The notes beneath the pieces are model-generated. The model worked only from the letters and a program-made list of their open reading frames with translations. It had not been told where the DNA came from and searched no databases. Source: Psilocybe azurescens (lineage: Eukaryota > Basidiomycota > Agaricomycetes > Agaricales > Agrocybaceae). From it: a stretch of 64,000 nucleotides of DNA. Made by a program: the position numbers and the translations under genes. The stretch lies in assembly GCA_023853785.1 (NCBI GenBank), contig JAJIRX010000922.1, positions 56,396 through 120,395 of the forward strand, given 5' to 3'. Below, one piece after another: positions 35,036 to 47,937 of the stretch (position 1 is its first letter; every line of letters begins with the position of its first letter).

Positions 35036-36500
35036 ACATGTACTGACCTCTATTCCACGCCGTCCTTCCCTCGACCCAAAGCACATACTCTGACTGGCAT
35101 CCAAGTTCTGGATTCCTATATATGCATTTTACGACTCAGGATGCGGACTATTCTAGGAAGACCCGAGCATTCTGGCGCTGGTGCATTTGTTTTACCTTGG
35201 TTGTCGTGTCAGCTGCCACTGAACCCGGTTTAGCACTAACTCGACCTCAATTGACTTCAACGTGTCCCTTCCACTTCACCGTGCTCCCGACCATTGGCAT
35301 CACTTTCAAGCTACCCGCCAATTATTACTCTCTCCAACAAGCCTCGAGGTTTGTTTATCGCTGGACTTATAATTCCCAGTCATATGTCATGGGTGTCTAC
35401 AGGTGATTTCCGTCTTTCTCTCCCTCATTCACGCCTTAACGCTACTAATTACGGCCTCATGAGTAAATCAGATCTCGAAAAGAGGAAGCAATTGTGAAGT
35501 GAGATGCCTGGAATCAATTTATACATCTGTTGACGTGTAGGTAATGTTCTTGGACTATATAGCGTCAACGCTCATGGGGAAGCGACAATAAACTTTTCGA
35601 ACTCCAAGCAGGAATCTGTGGGGTTGTCAAGATTCAGCAGTGATCAGAAGTAGCAGATGTGTTAACGTACGAGCAACCAGGGAATCTGATTCCAAGCATA
35701 TACGTCCTGTATTTCTCTCAATGTGAACAGGACTAAAGAATAATTTAATATAAATTAAAAATAATACTTGCTCTGGAACTATGGTATTGTCCAGGGTAAT
35801 ATTTACGGATCCCGCCAATAAATAGGTTTGTTGGATTGAACCAACGGGAATGAACTCCGTATCGGTGTTCGGACAAATATCCGCATCCTGAGGTTTGTCC
35901 CTTGAAGCCACCCACGAGACGGAAAGTTAATGGCCGATTGAGACTTCAATGAAGTTAGGAGCATTGATCATCTCAATAAAATTGGGATAAACGTAGAATA
36001 GACATTGACGCGTGAACGTCAGAAACATTTAGACGAGGATTGATAGGATGATCTTCCCGAATGCCAAGTACCCATATTATACTCATCATAGTTTGACACG
36101 TATAATACGAGATCTAGATGAAATCAGCATAAGCACATAATCGAACCAAGCAGCCACATGTGCAAATACTTGTCAAGGTCAGTTTTCGTTCTTAGGGCAT
36201 TTATACTGACATTTCCCTCTCTGGACATTCATATGATAGAATTTAGTCGATACAGACGACGCTCAGAGTGAAATTTAATGTCCTAATTGATATAGCTGGA
36301 TCTTGCAGGTCGGACTCAATGGAGTATGGTGCGCAATATCGTTCTAAATCATTGCGAATCGCGCCATTCAATGACACCGATTCCAATCCAATACCAGCAG
36401 AAAATATGACAGTCGTCGGAAGCTCATCTGCGCAAAAGGAGAGAAAAGAAGGCCGCAGTTGTGTCATGTGGGATTCCAAGTTACACGTGTATGCATGTGT
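35036..36500. other. Intergenic right flank of MULE
   Basis: No supported gene. An open frame at 35122-35406 has a short hydrophobic stretch (CICFTLVVVSAATEPG), but no family or splice structure is seen. Confidence 0.3.
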
Positions 36501-36567
36501 ACTCCAAGTTCAGCTACAATCACGATCACGATCATGCGACGCAGAGCCGGGTTCTTAATCCTCGAAC

Positions 36568-37003
36568 TTGAACTCGACATTTGAATCTCACGCGAAAGCA
36601 ACGAAAAGCAAGAGCAAACCCAAAAGCATGCATTCGTGGTTCTACTCCTCCCCGCCTACGCCGTGTGGCGGTGACGGTACCAGCTGCACCCCCAGCTGCG
36701 TCTTCCACCTCGCCATCGAAAACATCATCGAGCTTCAACTCGAGCTCGATGTCAACATCGGCGTCGACGCCAGGTCCACTTACACCCCAATCTCGTCTGC
36801 AAACTGCCACCGCCGTAAATATGGAACAAGAACGACCCACGGCCACGGCCATGCACAGGAGCACACACCCAGGCACACCCTCACCCCTGTCGCCGTCGCT
36901 ATTTCGCCCGCACACGCCGCCAGCTGGTGCTTTGTTCTCTTCCCCCGATTCTCTTCCGCATCTGTGGGTTCCTCATGGTGGGATTGTGGAAGTCGGGTGG
37001 TAA
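36568..37003 (+). other. Ser/Thr/Pro-rich open frame, unidentified
   Basis: The frame at 36581-37003 has coding-like low complexity (SSTSPSKTSSSFNSSSMSTS, then TPGTPSPLSPSLFRPHTPPA). It may be an exon of a regulatory protein, but no domain is present and neighbouring frames are equally open. It could belong to the decayed gene fragments typical of this window. Confidence 0.2.
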
Positions 37004-40000
37004 TATAGAAGATGGGAAGGAAGGAGTTGATACTCTTGGCAATGCCGCCGGCGCCGGTGCTGGTCCAAAGGCAGATGCGGACAAGGGGCAGTAGAGCGTC
37101 TTGACGCTGCTGAGGAATTCAGCGATATCACGTCTGCGTGGCTCGCACTGTGGGTGTGGTGTTACTCGGCGGCAGCGGCGACGACGAGTGTGACGGGTGT
37201 TGCTACTACGACTGCGGTGGTCTTGAATGCAGAGGCAGAGGCGTGGGAAGGGAGGGCAGAGGCATAGGAAGGGAAGAGAAGGAGGGGAAGGAAGACAAGG
37301 CAAGGAGAAGGGAAAGAAAGTGAGGGTTCACTGTCGCTGGCAGAAAATGAATCAGATGCAGGCCGTCGTTCCATAAGCTCACAAGTGCATAAAATAAAGA
37401 AAGGGAGTCTGGGCCAGGTGAAGGCGAGAACCCCAACGAGAATTCGAAAAAGGAGAATGGAAAGACAGTGCGACAAAAAAAAAAAAGAATCAAGATTCGA
37501 AGCGCATTTCGTGCAAATCCAAATCCATCCAGCACACAAAAAATACACCAACAAAAAACCGCAAAAACAAACCCAAAAACAGAAAAAAACTCACCCGCCC
37601 CCCACAAGGACATCCCCCACCTCGCCCATCGCCCCATCAGACCACTGCTCAGAATCACATCAAACATCAAGTCTGTCTTGCCAGGGGCCAAAAGCCGATG
37701 CCGCCCATGTTAACAAGGCCTTGGGCGACGTTGCGGGCGACGTTGCTGGGACTGGGCCTGAGCTTCCACCTTTGCCTGCATGTGGGAGTGGACGGTGTGG
37801 AGAAGGGGTCGTTTTACTGGGATTGCGGTTGAGGTTGGGCGTCGTTCAATCCTGCGCCGCCGTTCACCCCTCCTAAAGCTCCAATCACACCCTGCGGTTG
37901 CCTTCCTATTCCCATCCCTCCAACGTCAAACGACCCCAGCCCGGTGATATCCGGATGCTGCGGCCTATGTATTCACCCACTACCACCCCCGCCATGTATC
38001 TACTGCATCTGCTACTGACACTGGTGCTGCTGCTCCGCCCTGGCGGTCACCTGAGCATCTTGCTCAGTGAACACGCATACAACACGTGCGGTGACTTTGT
38101 TTTCGCTCACGATGTCGATACCGATTTCCTGTTTATGTCTAATTCCAACAAGAAGGAAGGAGAGAGCAAAGGGGGATGCGTGAGCCGGTGACTTGGAGGA
38201 AAGGGAGAAAGATGGGAGGCATGGAGAGGGGAGGGAGGAAGGAAGGAATGAAAGGGATGTACGATGAGATTATCGCTTTGAGCTCGAAAATGTTCGACTC
38301 GTGTCGCTCGCTGCTCAGCCCTCTCGCCATTGATGGACATCTTGTTTGAGCTCTTCATGTCTTTAATATAAATCTACACCATACAAAGGCCCATACGTCA
38401 GTCGCTCACCCCAACGCAAAAACGCAAAACTAAACGCACTTTCCACCCTCCTCCCACACGAGGGAAAGAGGACGTTGGAGGGCGAAGAGGTGAATTACTG
38501 CTGAAGGGACTGCAAGAAGGGTGTCAGTGAGTGCATGATCTAGTGTATGTTGTATTATGGGGTGGATGTGGAGCGCGTAGTTGAACCAGTATCGTCCTCA
38601 ATTTCTCTCCAAAGGATGTCCGGCGGTGGGCCGGTGGATGAATCGATGGGGGACCCAAGGGGCGGTGGCAGGAATATGCAATCCGCTGAATCGATGTGGG
38701 CAGGGGGACGAGCTCACAGATGGACTTTGTGAGAAGGACAGACAAGCATCGACCAAATTGCGAGGGGGCAAAAGACGAAAGAAGACACAGCAGTGCTGGT
38801 TGTCGGAGAGCGGGATGCGAGGGGCAGAGACATAAGCAGTGGCACTGAACTGAGACAGCAATGTCAGCGTCTCAGACACATCTGGTCCAATGCAGACTAC
38901 TCTTGAGTTCTGCTTCTGCAGCGCGTACTCTCCATGTCGCGCATCTTATCGATTTGCGCACGAGCTTGATGGTCACGAAAAAGCCAACATCTTCTTGCTG
39001 TCGTTGTCGTTGTCGGTGTTTGTGTTTGCTCATTATTCAGGAGGAGGATAGAGAGAGGGTTAGCGGCGCAATGGGAGAAAGCGGGAGGGTCGACAATAAT
39101 AAAATTACAGTTAGGTTGTGATGTAAAATTCAAGCGCCGCCTGGACTATATCGAGATACGAGTTTAACATCAGCCAATGGTCGGCCGAGTTATCATCGCT
39201 TATAAGGTGAGATGGAGGAGTTGAAACAAATGCCTGTGAAGTCTCAGATGCACTGACGGGGTAGTCATTTGCCTGCCGCTGTCTTTCCAGATGAGCTTGA
39301 GCCTCAACACCATTCTGCAAAGCCGCCTCAACCCCACCTTGTTCCCCATATGACGTTTTATTCATCCTCGCAATATAGAAAGTAACTACAACAGCACCAT
39401 GGAACAGACTTTTAATCACATGCTAAACCGACACAGTGACGCCATCATGAATTTACCTGTGCATTTTAATCATCATACGCCATAGGGATCGTGTACTTCG
39501 TTCTGAGTTCGTGGCGCAATGCCATACATGTTCTCTGCTCACTTCTATTTTAAGCTCGTTGGATCTTTGAATGCAGCAAACTAGTTTGAATTTACATCCA
39601 CGGATACTACCCTCATTCTGAATTCCGATTTTCCATAATTTGACATTAAGCATTGTAGTAACGTGGTCTCATCCTATACCTATGAAATACTATAGCTTCG
39701 TGCACAGCGACAATCAGCCCGACGTCGACCATTAATCGACATGGTGAATGCCGATGAGATCGTTGTTCTTTTGAGCTGCTCCCGTACGCCGTCCCCTTTC
39801 CAGACATGCCCGTACTCCATCAGCATCGAAAGTTCCTTTGATGACTGTTCCTGCCCTCCCGCTCCATAATTCCAAAAAATTAGACCAACTGGACGCTGGT
39901 ACGATATCTCGCAGTGTGAGATAGACCCGAAACAAATTGAAGGGACAACCAGATGATGCTTTAGCTTGTCTCATCTCTCCCGGATCAGATTGCCGCATAC

Positions 40001-40585
40001 ACATGAGGGTATGACGGCTGGAAGATGATCTCCAAATACATATTTCGAGCGCTTCTATTTAATCTGCACATTGCTTGAGCTCACCTCAGTCTTAATACAT
40101 CGATCCCATCATCTTCTTATGGTCGGCTACATCGGATGCCTAGGGAGAATATCGACTTTACATGTCAAGATTATACCTAACCGCCGGATTTGTCCGCGTC
40201 AGACTAATAAAATGGCAAATAGTGTGTTTTGAGTACTCTATGAAGGTTAACCATCAAAGTACTGGCATACGCAGCGCCGATCTCGGAGATGCTACAGGTA
40301 CAATAAACTCAATATAGATGTACTTTGAGACAAGAGTGTAATCTGGATACCGAGTCAGTTGCTTGTCTAACGCAATATTCCGTCCGACAATTTCGGAGAG
40401 GACAATTCCATATGTCCAGTGAGTGAACTGAAGGGGTCGAATCATGGTAGTTGCTGAATAATTTCTGGGAACGTCCATGATGACTGTTTAAGAAAAATGG
40501 ACAACATAAGACAATGATACTATAGTGAACTGAGATATATAAAGTGTTCAGTGGATGAAGATCCCCAACACTAAGGCATCTCTCA
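37004..40585. other. Intergenic, with weak minus-strand ORFs
   Basis: Short frames occur at 39111-39419 (ending YLDIVQAALEFYITT) and 39732-40004, both on the minus strand. They have protein-like composition but no recognisable domain, and I cannot join them into a gene model. The rest is low-complexity A/G-rich sequence near 37200-37600. Confidence 0.25.
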
Positions 40586-41388
40586 ATGTCTATGCCCAAT
40601 ATTCCAATCCCAGTCAACATTCAAGAAAATGAAATTAGCGGCAACCTCAATAATTCAATGCTTTTGAATTTTCTTATGGGTAAATCCCTACTTCTGTCAA
40701 TATCATTAACACAAACTTACGTGCGTCAGGAATTTACACCATGGTATATGGAGGAACAATGTACCTTTACTGTGGGTTTTCCATATATCTGAAAAGAAAT
40801 TGTCAATGACGTGTCTTACAGTATCCAAGAAGCCTGCAAACTTGAACAGTCGCATTGTTCTATCAACCATTTCTGTGCTATATTTGCTTTGCTTCTTGGA
40901 CTTTGTTACGCAATGGTACTACCTTGACTGGGTAGTTGTCATTAATGGAGACACACGAAAATCAATTTTTTGGGAACAGTTGGGAACGACCTTGAATGGA
41001 CCTGGGTAATAAGTGAAATTCTAGAGAATTCCTTGTTTATTATTTCTGATGGACTACTGGTTGGTCAGTATCATGGATTATTACTTTATTCTCATCAATG
41101 TCTTGGCAGATATGGAGATGCTACCACGTCTGGGGGCAATCATTCTGGGCAATTTCGGCTCCATTGATACTTTTAGTTGCGGAATGTGGTAAGTCCTATG
41201 GATAAAGTTCTGAGGTAAATTTACCAGTAATAACATGTCCATTGCAGGTCTCTTTGTTACGACAACAGTTTTAGAATTTAAATTTGGTCAGATAACCAGT
41301 TACGCAAATTCTAATCTATTTGATAGTATCTTCAGTGCTCTGACATTTGTGTCACTGGGAACCACCATGATTACAACATTTTTTATTG

Positions 41389-41393
41389 GTTAC
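41389..41393. repeat. Target-site duplication GTTAC (left)
   Basis: Matches GTTAC at 46078-46082. Five base pairs is the usual length for Ty1/copia integrases. Confidence 0.9.
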
Positions 41394-41601
41394 TGTTGGG
41401 AATGTGCTCGGACATTCCACACATTTATCTTGAAGATTTATATTATTAATACTCTTACTAATATTATCTCGGCCTCGGCTATGCCATACATAGAAATATT
41501 TAGACGCTGGTAGATTATTCTAGTTACACTAGATACATGTATATAAGTAGCTGCGAAGTTTGTACAATAAAATTAAGAATTCCAAACATAAATTGTCAAT
41601 A
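41394..41601 (+). repeat. 5' LTR of copia element
   Basis: 208 bp, beginning TGTTGGGAATGTGCTCGG and ending ATTGTCAATA. By eye it is identical to the 3' LTR at 45870-46077. The next bases, ggttatgggcccc from 41602, are where the tRNA primer-binding site should be. Confidence 0.93.
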
Positions 41602-41691
41602 GGTTATGGGCCCCGTGCCTGTACATTAAAACTCGTACTTGAATTCTCAACAGCCACACTCATCCTCATTTATTTTTAACTCGCAATCAAG

Positions 41692-42470
41692 ATGTCGGAC
41701 GAATATAGCACATCTGGACCCTACCGGATTCCCATGCTGAAGGCAGATAATTGGATGCCATGGAAGCGAAGAATGCTTGCAGTATTCACTGACCTTGGAC
41801 TGGAAGACCATATTGCAATTGATGCAAAGGCACCAGAATCAGCTGACCCCGGAAAACCAACTGCACAAGAGCTGGAAGCTCAGAAGAAATGGAGAGAACA
41901 GGATGCAAGGCACGAGTCCGAATTGAGCTGTCAATCTCAGATTCGGAAATAATACACATCAGTGGTGCAGTCACAGCACGCCAAATGTGGGAACAACTTA
42001 CCACAGTGAAGGAATCCAAAGGCCGACTTGGAATTTTGGCCACACGAAGGGCATTGTACAGAGCAACAGCAGAAGAAGGATTCAATATGGTGGAACATAT
42101 ATCAAAATTGCGCCAGCTACAGGAGGAACTGCATGTTATGGGCAGTAAAGTACCAGATGAAGATTTTGTAATGATTTTAATCACATCACTTCCCGAGTCA
42201 TGGGACACTTATACAACATCTTATCTTGGGTCAAGTGGGAATAAACCTCAATTATCCTCTCATGAACTTGTGGCTATTCTCATGGAAGAAGATAGACGTC
42301 GCAAGTCTAGGTCTGGTGACTCAACACAGACATCCTTACAGGCTAGACAATCTGGCAACTCAAGGAACAACAGAAAATTCAACAAATCATCGGATTCATC
42401 GGACAAAGAATGTTACAACTGCCACAAAAAGGTCACATATCAAAGGAATGTTGGGCTAAAGGTGGTGGAA
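41692..42470 (+). CDS. copia gag with CCHC zinc knuckle (frameshifted)
   Basis: Capsid-type protein starting MSDEYSTSGPYRIPMLKADN. It contains the typical copia gag features WMPWKRRMLAVFTD, TARQMWEQL, ITSLPESWDTY and LVAILMEEDRRRKS, and ends in a CCHC knuckle (CYNCHKKGHISKECW, near 42411-42455). The frame shifts near 41905 in GCAAGG (one A short of the expected codon) and again in the knuckle. The protein would package element RNA in virus-like particles. Confidence 0.85.
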
Positions 42471-45400
42471 GGGAAGGTCAGGGACCTAAAGGCCGAAGAG
42501 GACCAAATAGGGCAGGGCGCACAAATCAAGCACAGGAGTCAATCACATCAAATCTTAATGATGCATCATACATGGCATTTGCGCCTGCAGAACAACACAG
42601 AGAATTTTCGAAATATGATTGGATATTAGACTCAGGAACAACCTCACATATCTGTACCATGAAGGAGGCATTTATTGATTATACACCACTCAAAGATTCA
42701 ACCATACAGGGCCTCGGATTAAGCCCTGTCACTGCTCAAGGCCGTGGAACAGTCATTGTTAATTTCTCTGTGGATGGAAAAACATTCCGACACCAACTCC
42801 GCAATGTCCTACATGTCCCTGATGCTCCAAACTGCCTACTATCAATCAGCAGAATTGATGATGCAAATGGGCATGTTAAATTTACCAAAGGTGGATGCTC
42901 CATATCAGATTCCAAGGATAAAATAATTGGAAAAGGAATCAAGTCTAATAGGCTTTACCTATTATTAGCCCGTGCACAACTACCCGGAAAAGAGAAGACA
43001 AACTATGCTTCATCGCAGAAGCTTACCTGGGACCAATGGCACCGAAAATTTGGACACATATCCATGTCATCTTTGCAACAAATCAGCCGGGAGGAGCTGG
43101 TAAATGGAATGGAGATAGATCACACATCTATTCCTTCCCCAACATGTGAGGCTTGTATCCAAGCAAAACAGGCTCACAAACCATTCCCAAAAGAGGCAGA
43201 CAATCGCTCAGAGATTCCTGGAGAAGGATTTATGAGTGATGTTTGGGGACCAGCAGGAGTTCAGTCTATTGGAGGCTTCAAATACTACATCTCATTCACA
43301 GATGATGCAGTCCGCTTCAGTGGAGTAAAATTTATGAAGGATAAAACAGAGGCCTCAGCCCGGATAAAGGACCATGCTACCCTACTGGAAAGGAAATTTG
43401 GAAAACACCCAAAGTGGATGCGCTTTGACAATGGGAAGGAGTTAGTCAACAAAGAAATAAAGACATGGGCAGAAGAAAGAGGCATTGAAGTACAAACCAC
43501 TGCACCTTATTCTCAATCACAAAATGGAGTAGCAGAGCGATTTAACCGTACACACCTGGAGCTTGCAAGAGCCATGCTAATTTCGAAGAAGCTACCTGAT
43601 TTTTTATGGGATGAAGCAGTCTCCCATGCCAATTACCTTCGAAACAGGGGGCGCCTACCAGGGCGCTTTAAAGGCCTGACACCTTACGAAGCTTGGAATG
43701 GCTCCAAACCTGATGTTTCACACCTCAGAGAGTTTGGATGCGATGTATGGGTCCTAGATGAGTCCCAGAACCGATCCAAACTGCACCCAAAATCGCACAA
43801 GATGGTCTTTGTAGGATTTAATGATGGATCCAAATCAATTCGCTATTATGACAGCAAACATAGAAGCATCAAGACATCCCGGAATTTCGCTTTTAATGAA
43901 AATGATGAACCTAGGGAACTTGAAATAATTACTACAGTACCTGGTTTGGCATCTGAGGGGGAGCCAGGACCAGTTCCAGACGCACAAACCAATGAAATAC
44001 AATCAGAAAAAATTGTTCAACCGGTCATAACTTCCAGTGATTCAAATAATCGCCAACTACGCACCAGAACAATGCAAATTGACTACAAGAAGTCTCACAA
44101 CCCTCAGGCGCGAACTCCGTCATCAAGATTCAATACACCCACTCCTATTCCACTCCCTACACCAGATATCACTCGTCCAACAGAATCTTCAAAGGCTAAG
44201 CAAACAGAACGAACCAATGTTGCTTCAGAACCAGAAATTGCAATGCTAGCTTCAAGGAATTCAGAAAGCAGCCTGCCTTTAACAATTGAAGAAGCACTTG
44301 CAGGAAGCGAATCTGAAGCATGGCAGGAAGCTATAGACGAAGAATTAAACACTCTGGAGAAGATGGGGACTTGGGAACTACAAAACTTACCAAGGAATCG
44401 AGAACCTATAGGCTGCAAATGGCTATTCACCAAGAAACATGACGGCTGAAGGGAATATAATTAAATACAAGGCAAGACTTGTTGCACAGGGCTTCTCACA
44501 GAAGCCAGGAGTAGACTACAGCAGCGATGGGACATTTGCACCAGTTATGCGCTTTGAAACTTTACGCACTTTACTCGCACTCTCAGCAGTCCATGGATGG
44601 AGTCTTCGACAGCTTGACGTCAAGGGAGCTTATTTAAATGGATATATTGAAGAAGAACTATATATGCGACAACCTCCTGGATATAATGATGGATCAGGAC
44701 GTGTCTGTCGACTTAGGCGCTCATTGTATGGTCTCAAACAAGCTGGAAATGTTTGGAACAAGGAATTTGATACAGTCATGAAGGACTTGGGATTCACTAG
44801 GCTCAAATCCGATTACTGCTGCTACAAAAGACAAGAGGGTGAAGAATTTGAGATCCTACTTGTCTGGGTAGATGACATCCTATCTATTGCAAACTCAGAT
44901 GCTCGGAACGATTTATTGGAGCAACAATTACGCCAGAAATTTGATATTAAATCGCTGGGACAACCCTCACTACTTCTAGGAATGAATGTTATACAAGATC
45001 ACCATTCCAAAGTCATTTCCATTTCGCAAACTGCCTACATTAATCAACTACTCAAGAAATTTGGTCTTGAGGATGTAAACCCAGTCACTACTCCCATGGA
45101 TCCAAATGTGAAGCTTGACAATCCAGATGTACCTCAAGGAAAATTGGACGAGCAGGGGGAGCAGCTAGAACAAGCCAGTGCTAGCTATGCAACACTTATA
45201 GGATCACTTATGTATTTGGCAATTGGAACCCGGCCAGACATCGCATTTTCTGTCCAGAAACTCGCACAGTTCACCAAGAACCCTCAGAAACAGCACTGGA
45301 CAGCTGTTAAACGAATATTTCGCTACCTTAAAGGTACTCGAGACTACAAACTCACCTATGGTCATGAAACCGAGGAAATCAACCAAGAATTAAATATTTA

Positions 45401-45849
45401 CTGTGATGCAGATTGGGCATCAGATAGAGACAGGAAATCTATCAGTGGATACATTATCAAACTAGCTGGAGGCGCTGTTGCTTGGAGTGCAAAGAAACAG
45501 AGCACAGTAGCTCTTTCAACTGCAGAAGCAGAGTACACTGCTGCTACTCACTCGCGCAAAACAGGTACTCTGGCACAGAACATTATTCACGGAATTAGGA
45601 ATTGATATTCCTACTACCTCAACAATATTCTCAGACAACCAAGCAGCTGTTTCAATCGCTCACCATCCAGAATTTTATTCCAAAACCAAACACATTGACA
45701 TCTCCCTCCACTTTCTTCGTGATCTTGTCCAGAATGGCACCCTCAATTTAGTTTATATCAATACCAGAGAAAATATAGCAGATCTATTCACCAAGGGACT
45801 ACCTAGGACATTACACCAGGACCTCACATTCGAAATTGGAGTATTCTAG
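42470..45849 (+). CDS. copia pol: protease, integrase, reverse transcriptase, RNase H (frameshifted)
   Basis: Protease active site WILDSGTTSHIC is near 42622-42657. The integrase zinc domain reads WHRKFGHIS...CEACIQAKQ (43030-43170). The DDE core has FMSDVWGPAG, MRFDNGKEL and SQNGVAERFNRT (43230-43550). Reverse transcriptase starts at WLFTKKHD (44420) and continues past a frameshift with LRQLDVKGAYLNG, SLYGLKQAGNVWN and the catalytic LLVWVDDILS (44860-44890). RNase H has YCDADWASDRD and LSTAEAEYTA (45400-45540). A last shift near 45560 precedes SDNQAAVSIA and ADLFTKGLPR. Confidence 0.9.
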
Positions 45850-45869
45850 AGATGCCCGAGCAGGGGGAG

Positions 45870-46077
45870 TGTTGGGAATGTGCTCGGACATTCCACACAT
45901 TTATCTTGAAGATTTATATTATTAATACTCTTACTAATATTATCTCGGCCTCGGCTATGCCATACATAGAAATATTTAGACGCTGGTAGATTATTCTAGT
46001 TACACTAGATACATGTATATAAGTAGCTGCGAAGTTTGTACAATAAAATTAAGAATTCCAAACATAAATTGTCAATA
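45870..46077 (+). repeat. 3' LTR of copia element
   Basis: 208 bp, identical by eye to 41394-41601, followed by the GTTAC duplication at 46078-46082. Confidence 0.93.
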
Positions 46078-46599
46078 GTTACAGAATACATTCTGTCTCT
46101 CAATTAAAAGGTTCACCATCCAAAAGACTATTCAACCACATTGTGATAATTATCACCAAGTCAGCTGCAGCCTACGCACTTGTACTTCTTCTCTATGCCA
46201 TTTACATCGTTGTTCCGTCATTCAGTGTGTTGGGATCTCCTATGGAAATAGCTGATTATTACATTGAAGTAATTGTCACTGTTGTCTCGGTAAGTACCTT
46301 CTAATGTTGATCTGTGTATCTGACATAGATGCAGGGATGGCACCAACAATTCTGGTTGCCAGAATTGCTTTTACAGACGCCAAAAACGGATGCATCAGCC
46401 ACGCTCACTCACATATCCGGTGACTTGCAATTTGGATCACAACAAGGGAGTGGTAGTGACCGCAATGGAAACACCATTGGAACAGATGTTAACGCCTTGG
46501 GTCAGGCTAACAATGCAGAGCCGACACCGGTGATCGAAGTGAAGAGGGATTTGAGAACGGATGCCACATCTGGAGACAATCAAGTCTAAAGCGCATTGC

Positions 46600-47560
46600 G
46601 GCAAAGCAATAGTAGGTAATGGCGGGTTCGTTAGACATTAAATATCGCTTCTTTTTGCTTCCTTTTCTTTTCCTTATTAAATTTATATTTAACATTCTAC
46701 ATTGGTACACGTCAAGCAACAGCTGGTCTTTTGATTATTTAACATCTTCGTTCTTTATCTTACATTGTTGCTTGATCTCATGGTTACCTTTGTCATTTTT
46801 CATCTGTCGGTGAACAGTGTCTAGTATATACAATCATGCACATTTTTAAAAGGAATTCTATCATCTTTCTTCTTCAACAGTAACAAATAAATGATAAATG
46901 TATCAGGATTCACATTGGACACCTACCGACCTTACATCCTCCCGATTCTGGAGGTGTAAATTACGTAGTAAGCGAGGTCCACGGGGAGCGGCGTGCGCTC
47001 GTCTTCCCTATCGCAGTGAAGATCGGTGTCGAGCTTGGGGATGGATGTAGATAGGGCGGTTGTGGATGAGAATGAGAAGGTGGCGGGTGGTACAAAAATG
47101 ATGTCTGTGAGAAAGATGTATGCTGCCGGTGCCTGTGATGCTTGGTATCCTTGGGGGGTTCATGGCGGGGAAGAGGCAGGAGGAAGTGGGGTTGGGTAGA
47201 GAGAACAAACAGGAGCGGAAGCAGACCTATTTGGCTACAGGAAGCGAGTGCAAATCAGAATAAGGACAGTTTCAATGGAAAAGGAGATAGGAAGAATGGT
47301 AAGAAGCCGGGCAAGACGACGAAGAGTGATTGGTATTCTATTTAAGGTGTGAGTGATTGGATGTATTCGCCCTGGCTTTCCTCATCTCTTTCCTTTGTGT
47401 GTGTTTTGGAGGAATTTCACAACCTTCCGTTCTTTGTCATTGAATCGTGGACCTTTCCTGTTACTTTAATTATGAACCCTCGACCGTTCTTCCTCTTTCC
47501 TCCACCCATTCTCTCCCCTTTCTCCTTCTACTCAAACTCCCTCTCCCCTTTTTATTTTAC
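46600..47560. other. Intergenic, no supported gene
   Basis: 3' flank of the split membrane-protein gene, then C/T-rich sequence from about 47370. A short basic ORF at 47142-47345 has no recognisable domain. Confidence 0.3.
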
Positions 47561-47564
47561 TCTT

Positions 47565-47670
47565 ACAGCCCGATATTCATTTCTGCTATGTTCTCCGCCC
47601 GTGCTCATCATTGTGCAGATCACGTCCGCCGGCGTATTGGGTAGCTCGTTCGAGCGACTCATTTTTGGAG
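47565..47670 (+). repeat. Duplicated unidentified segment (partner near 20100-20240)
   Basis: See the partner entry. Here the segment follows a pyrimidine tract ending in ttacag, and one open frame through it is hydrophobic (PPVLIIVQITSAGVLG). The product is unknown. Confidence 0.4.
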
Positions 47671-47937
47671 CTATTGTGTGCTGGCACCTGTTGTTATGTT
47701 TGGGAGTGTAATCACAATGCGTGGTGTTTCGCATGCGCCTGGGAGTTGTTTCGATTAGTATTATTGAGAATGAGAGAGTGGATAAGGTACACTTCTAGGC
47801 GGCGCGTCCCACACTGATTCATTTTCTCTTGAGTCAGGATCAGAATCGTACTGAGTTCTGCTCGTTGAAACTACAGTAATAACTCAATATCCAGAACGCT
47901 TTACTGGGCTGGGAGAGCATTCACGCAGTCTACAACT

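Larger units (their letters stand above)
41394..46077 (+). mobile_element. Ty1/copia LTR retrotransposon, 4.7 kb, recent insertion
   Basis: 4684 bp with two 208-bp LTRs that appear identical and a 5-bp target duplication GTTAC. Domain order gag, protease, integrase, reverse transcriptase, RNase H is diagnostic of copia. A polypurine tract (gcagggggag, 45860-45869) directly precedes the 3' LTR. Four single-base frameshifts break the coding region (near 41905, 42430, 44445 and 45560). At least the first two fall in short A and G runs. Identical LTRs mean a young insertion, so some shifts may be sequence errors. Confidence 0.95.
40586..46589 (+). pseudogene. Multi-pass membrane protein (Agaricales family), split by copia element
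   Basis: The start peptide is MSMPNIPIPVN. Short exons encode hydrophobic segments: IYTMVYGGTMYLYC, SRIVLSTISVLYLLCFLDFV, SLFIISDGLLV, then IWRCYHVWGQSFWAISAPLI, SALTFVSLGTTMITTFFIGY and, after the insertion, SAAAYALVLLLYAIYIVVPS and GMAPTILVARIAF. About seven helices are predicted. The copia element (41394-46077) interrupts the codons after FFIGY; removing it and one GTTAC repeat restores the frame (FFIGYRIHSVSQ). Two extra frameshifts lie at homopolymers: T6 at 40966-40971 and A5 at 46382-46386. I recall such seven-helix proteins as a large uncharacterised mushroom family; ligand and function are unknown. A paralog lies at 51829. Confidence 0.7.
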
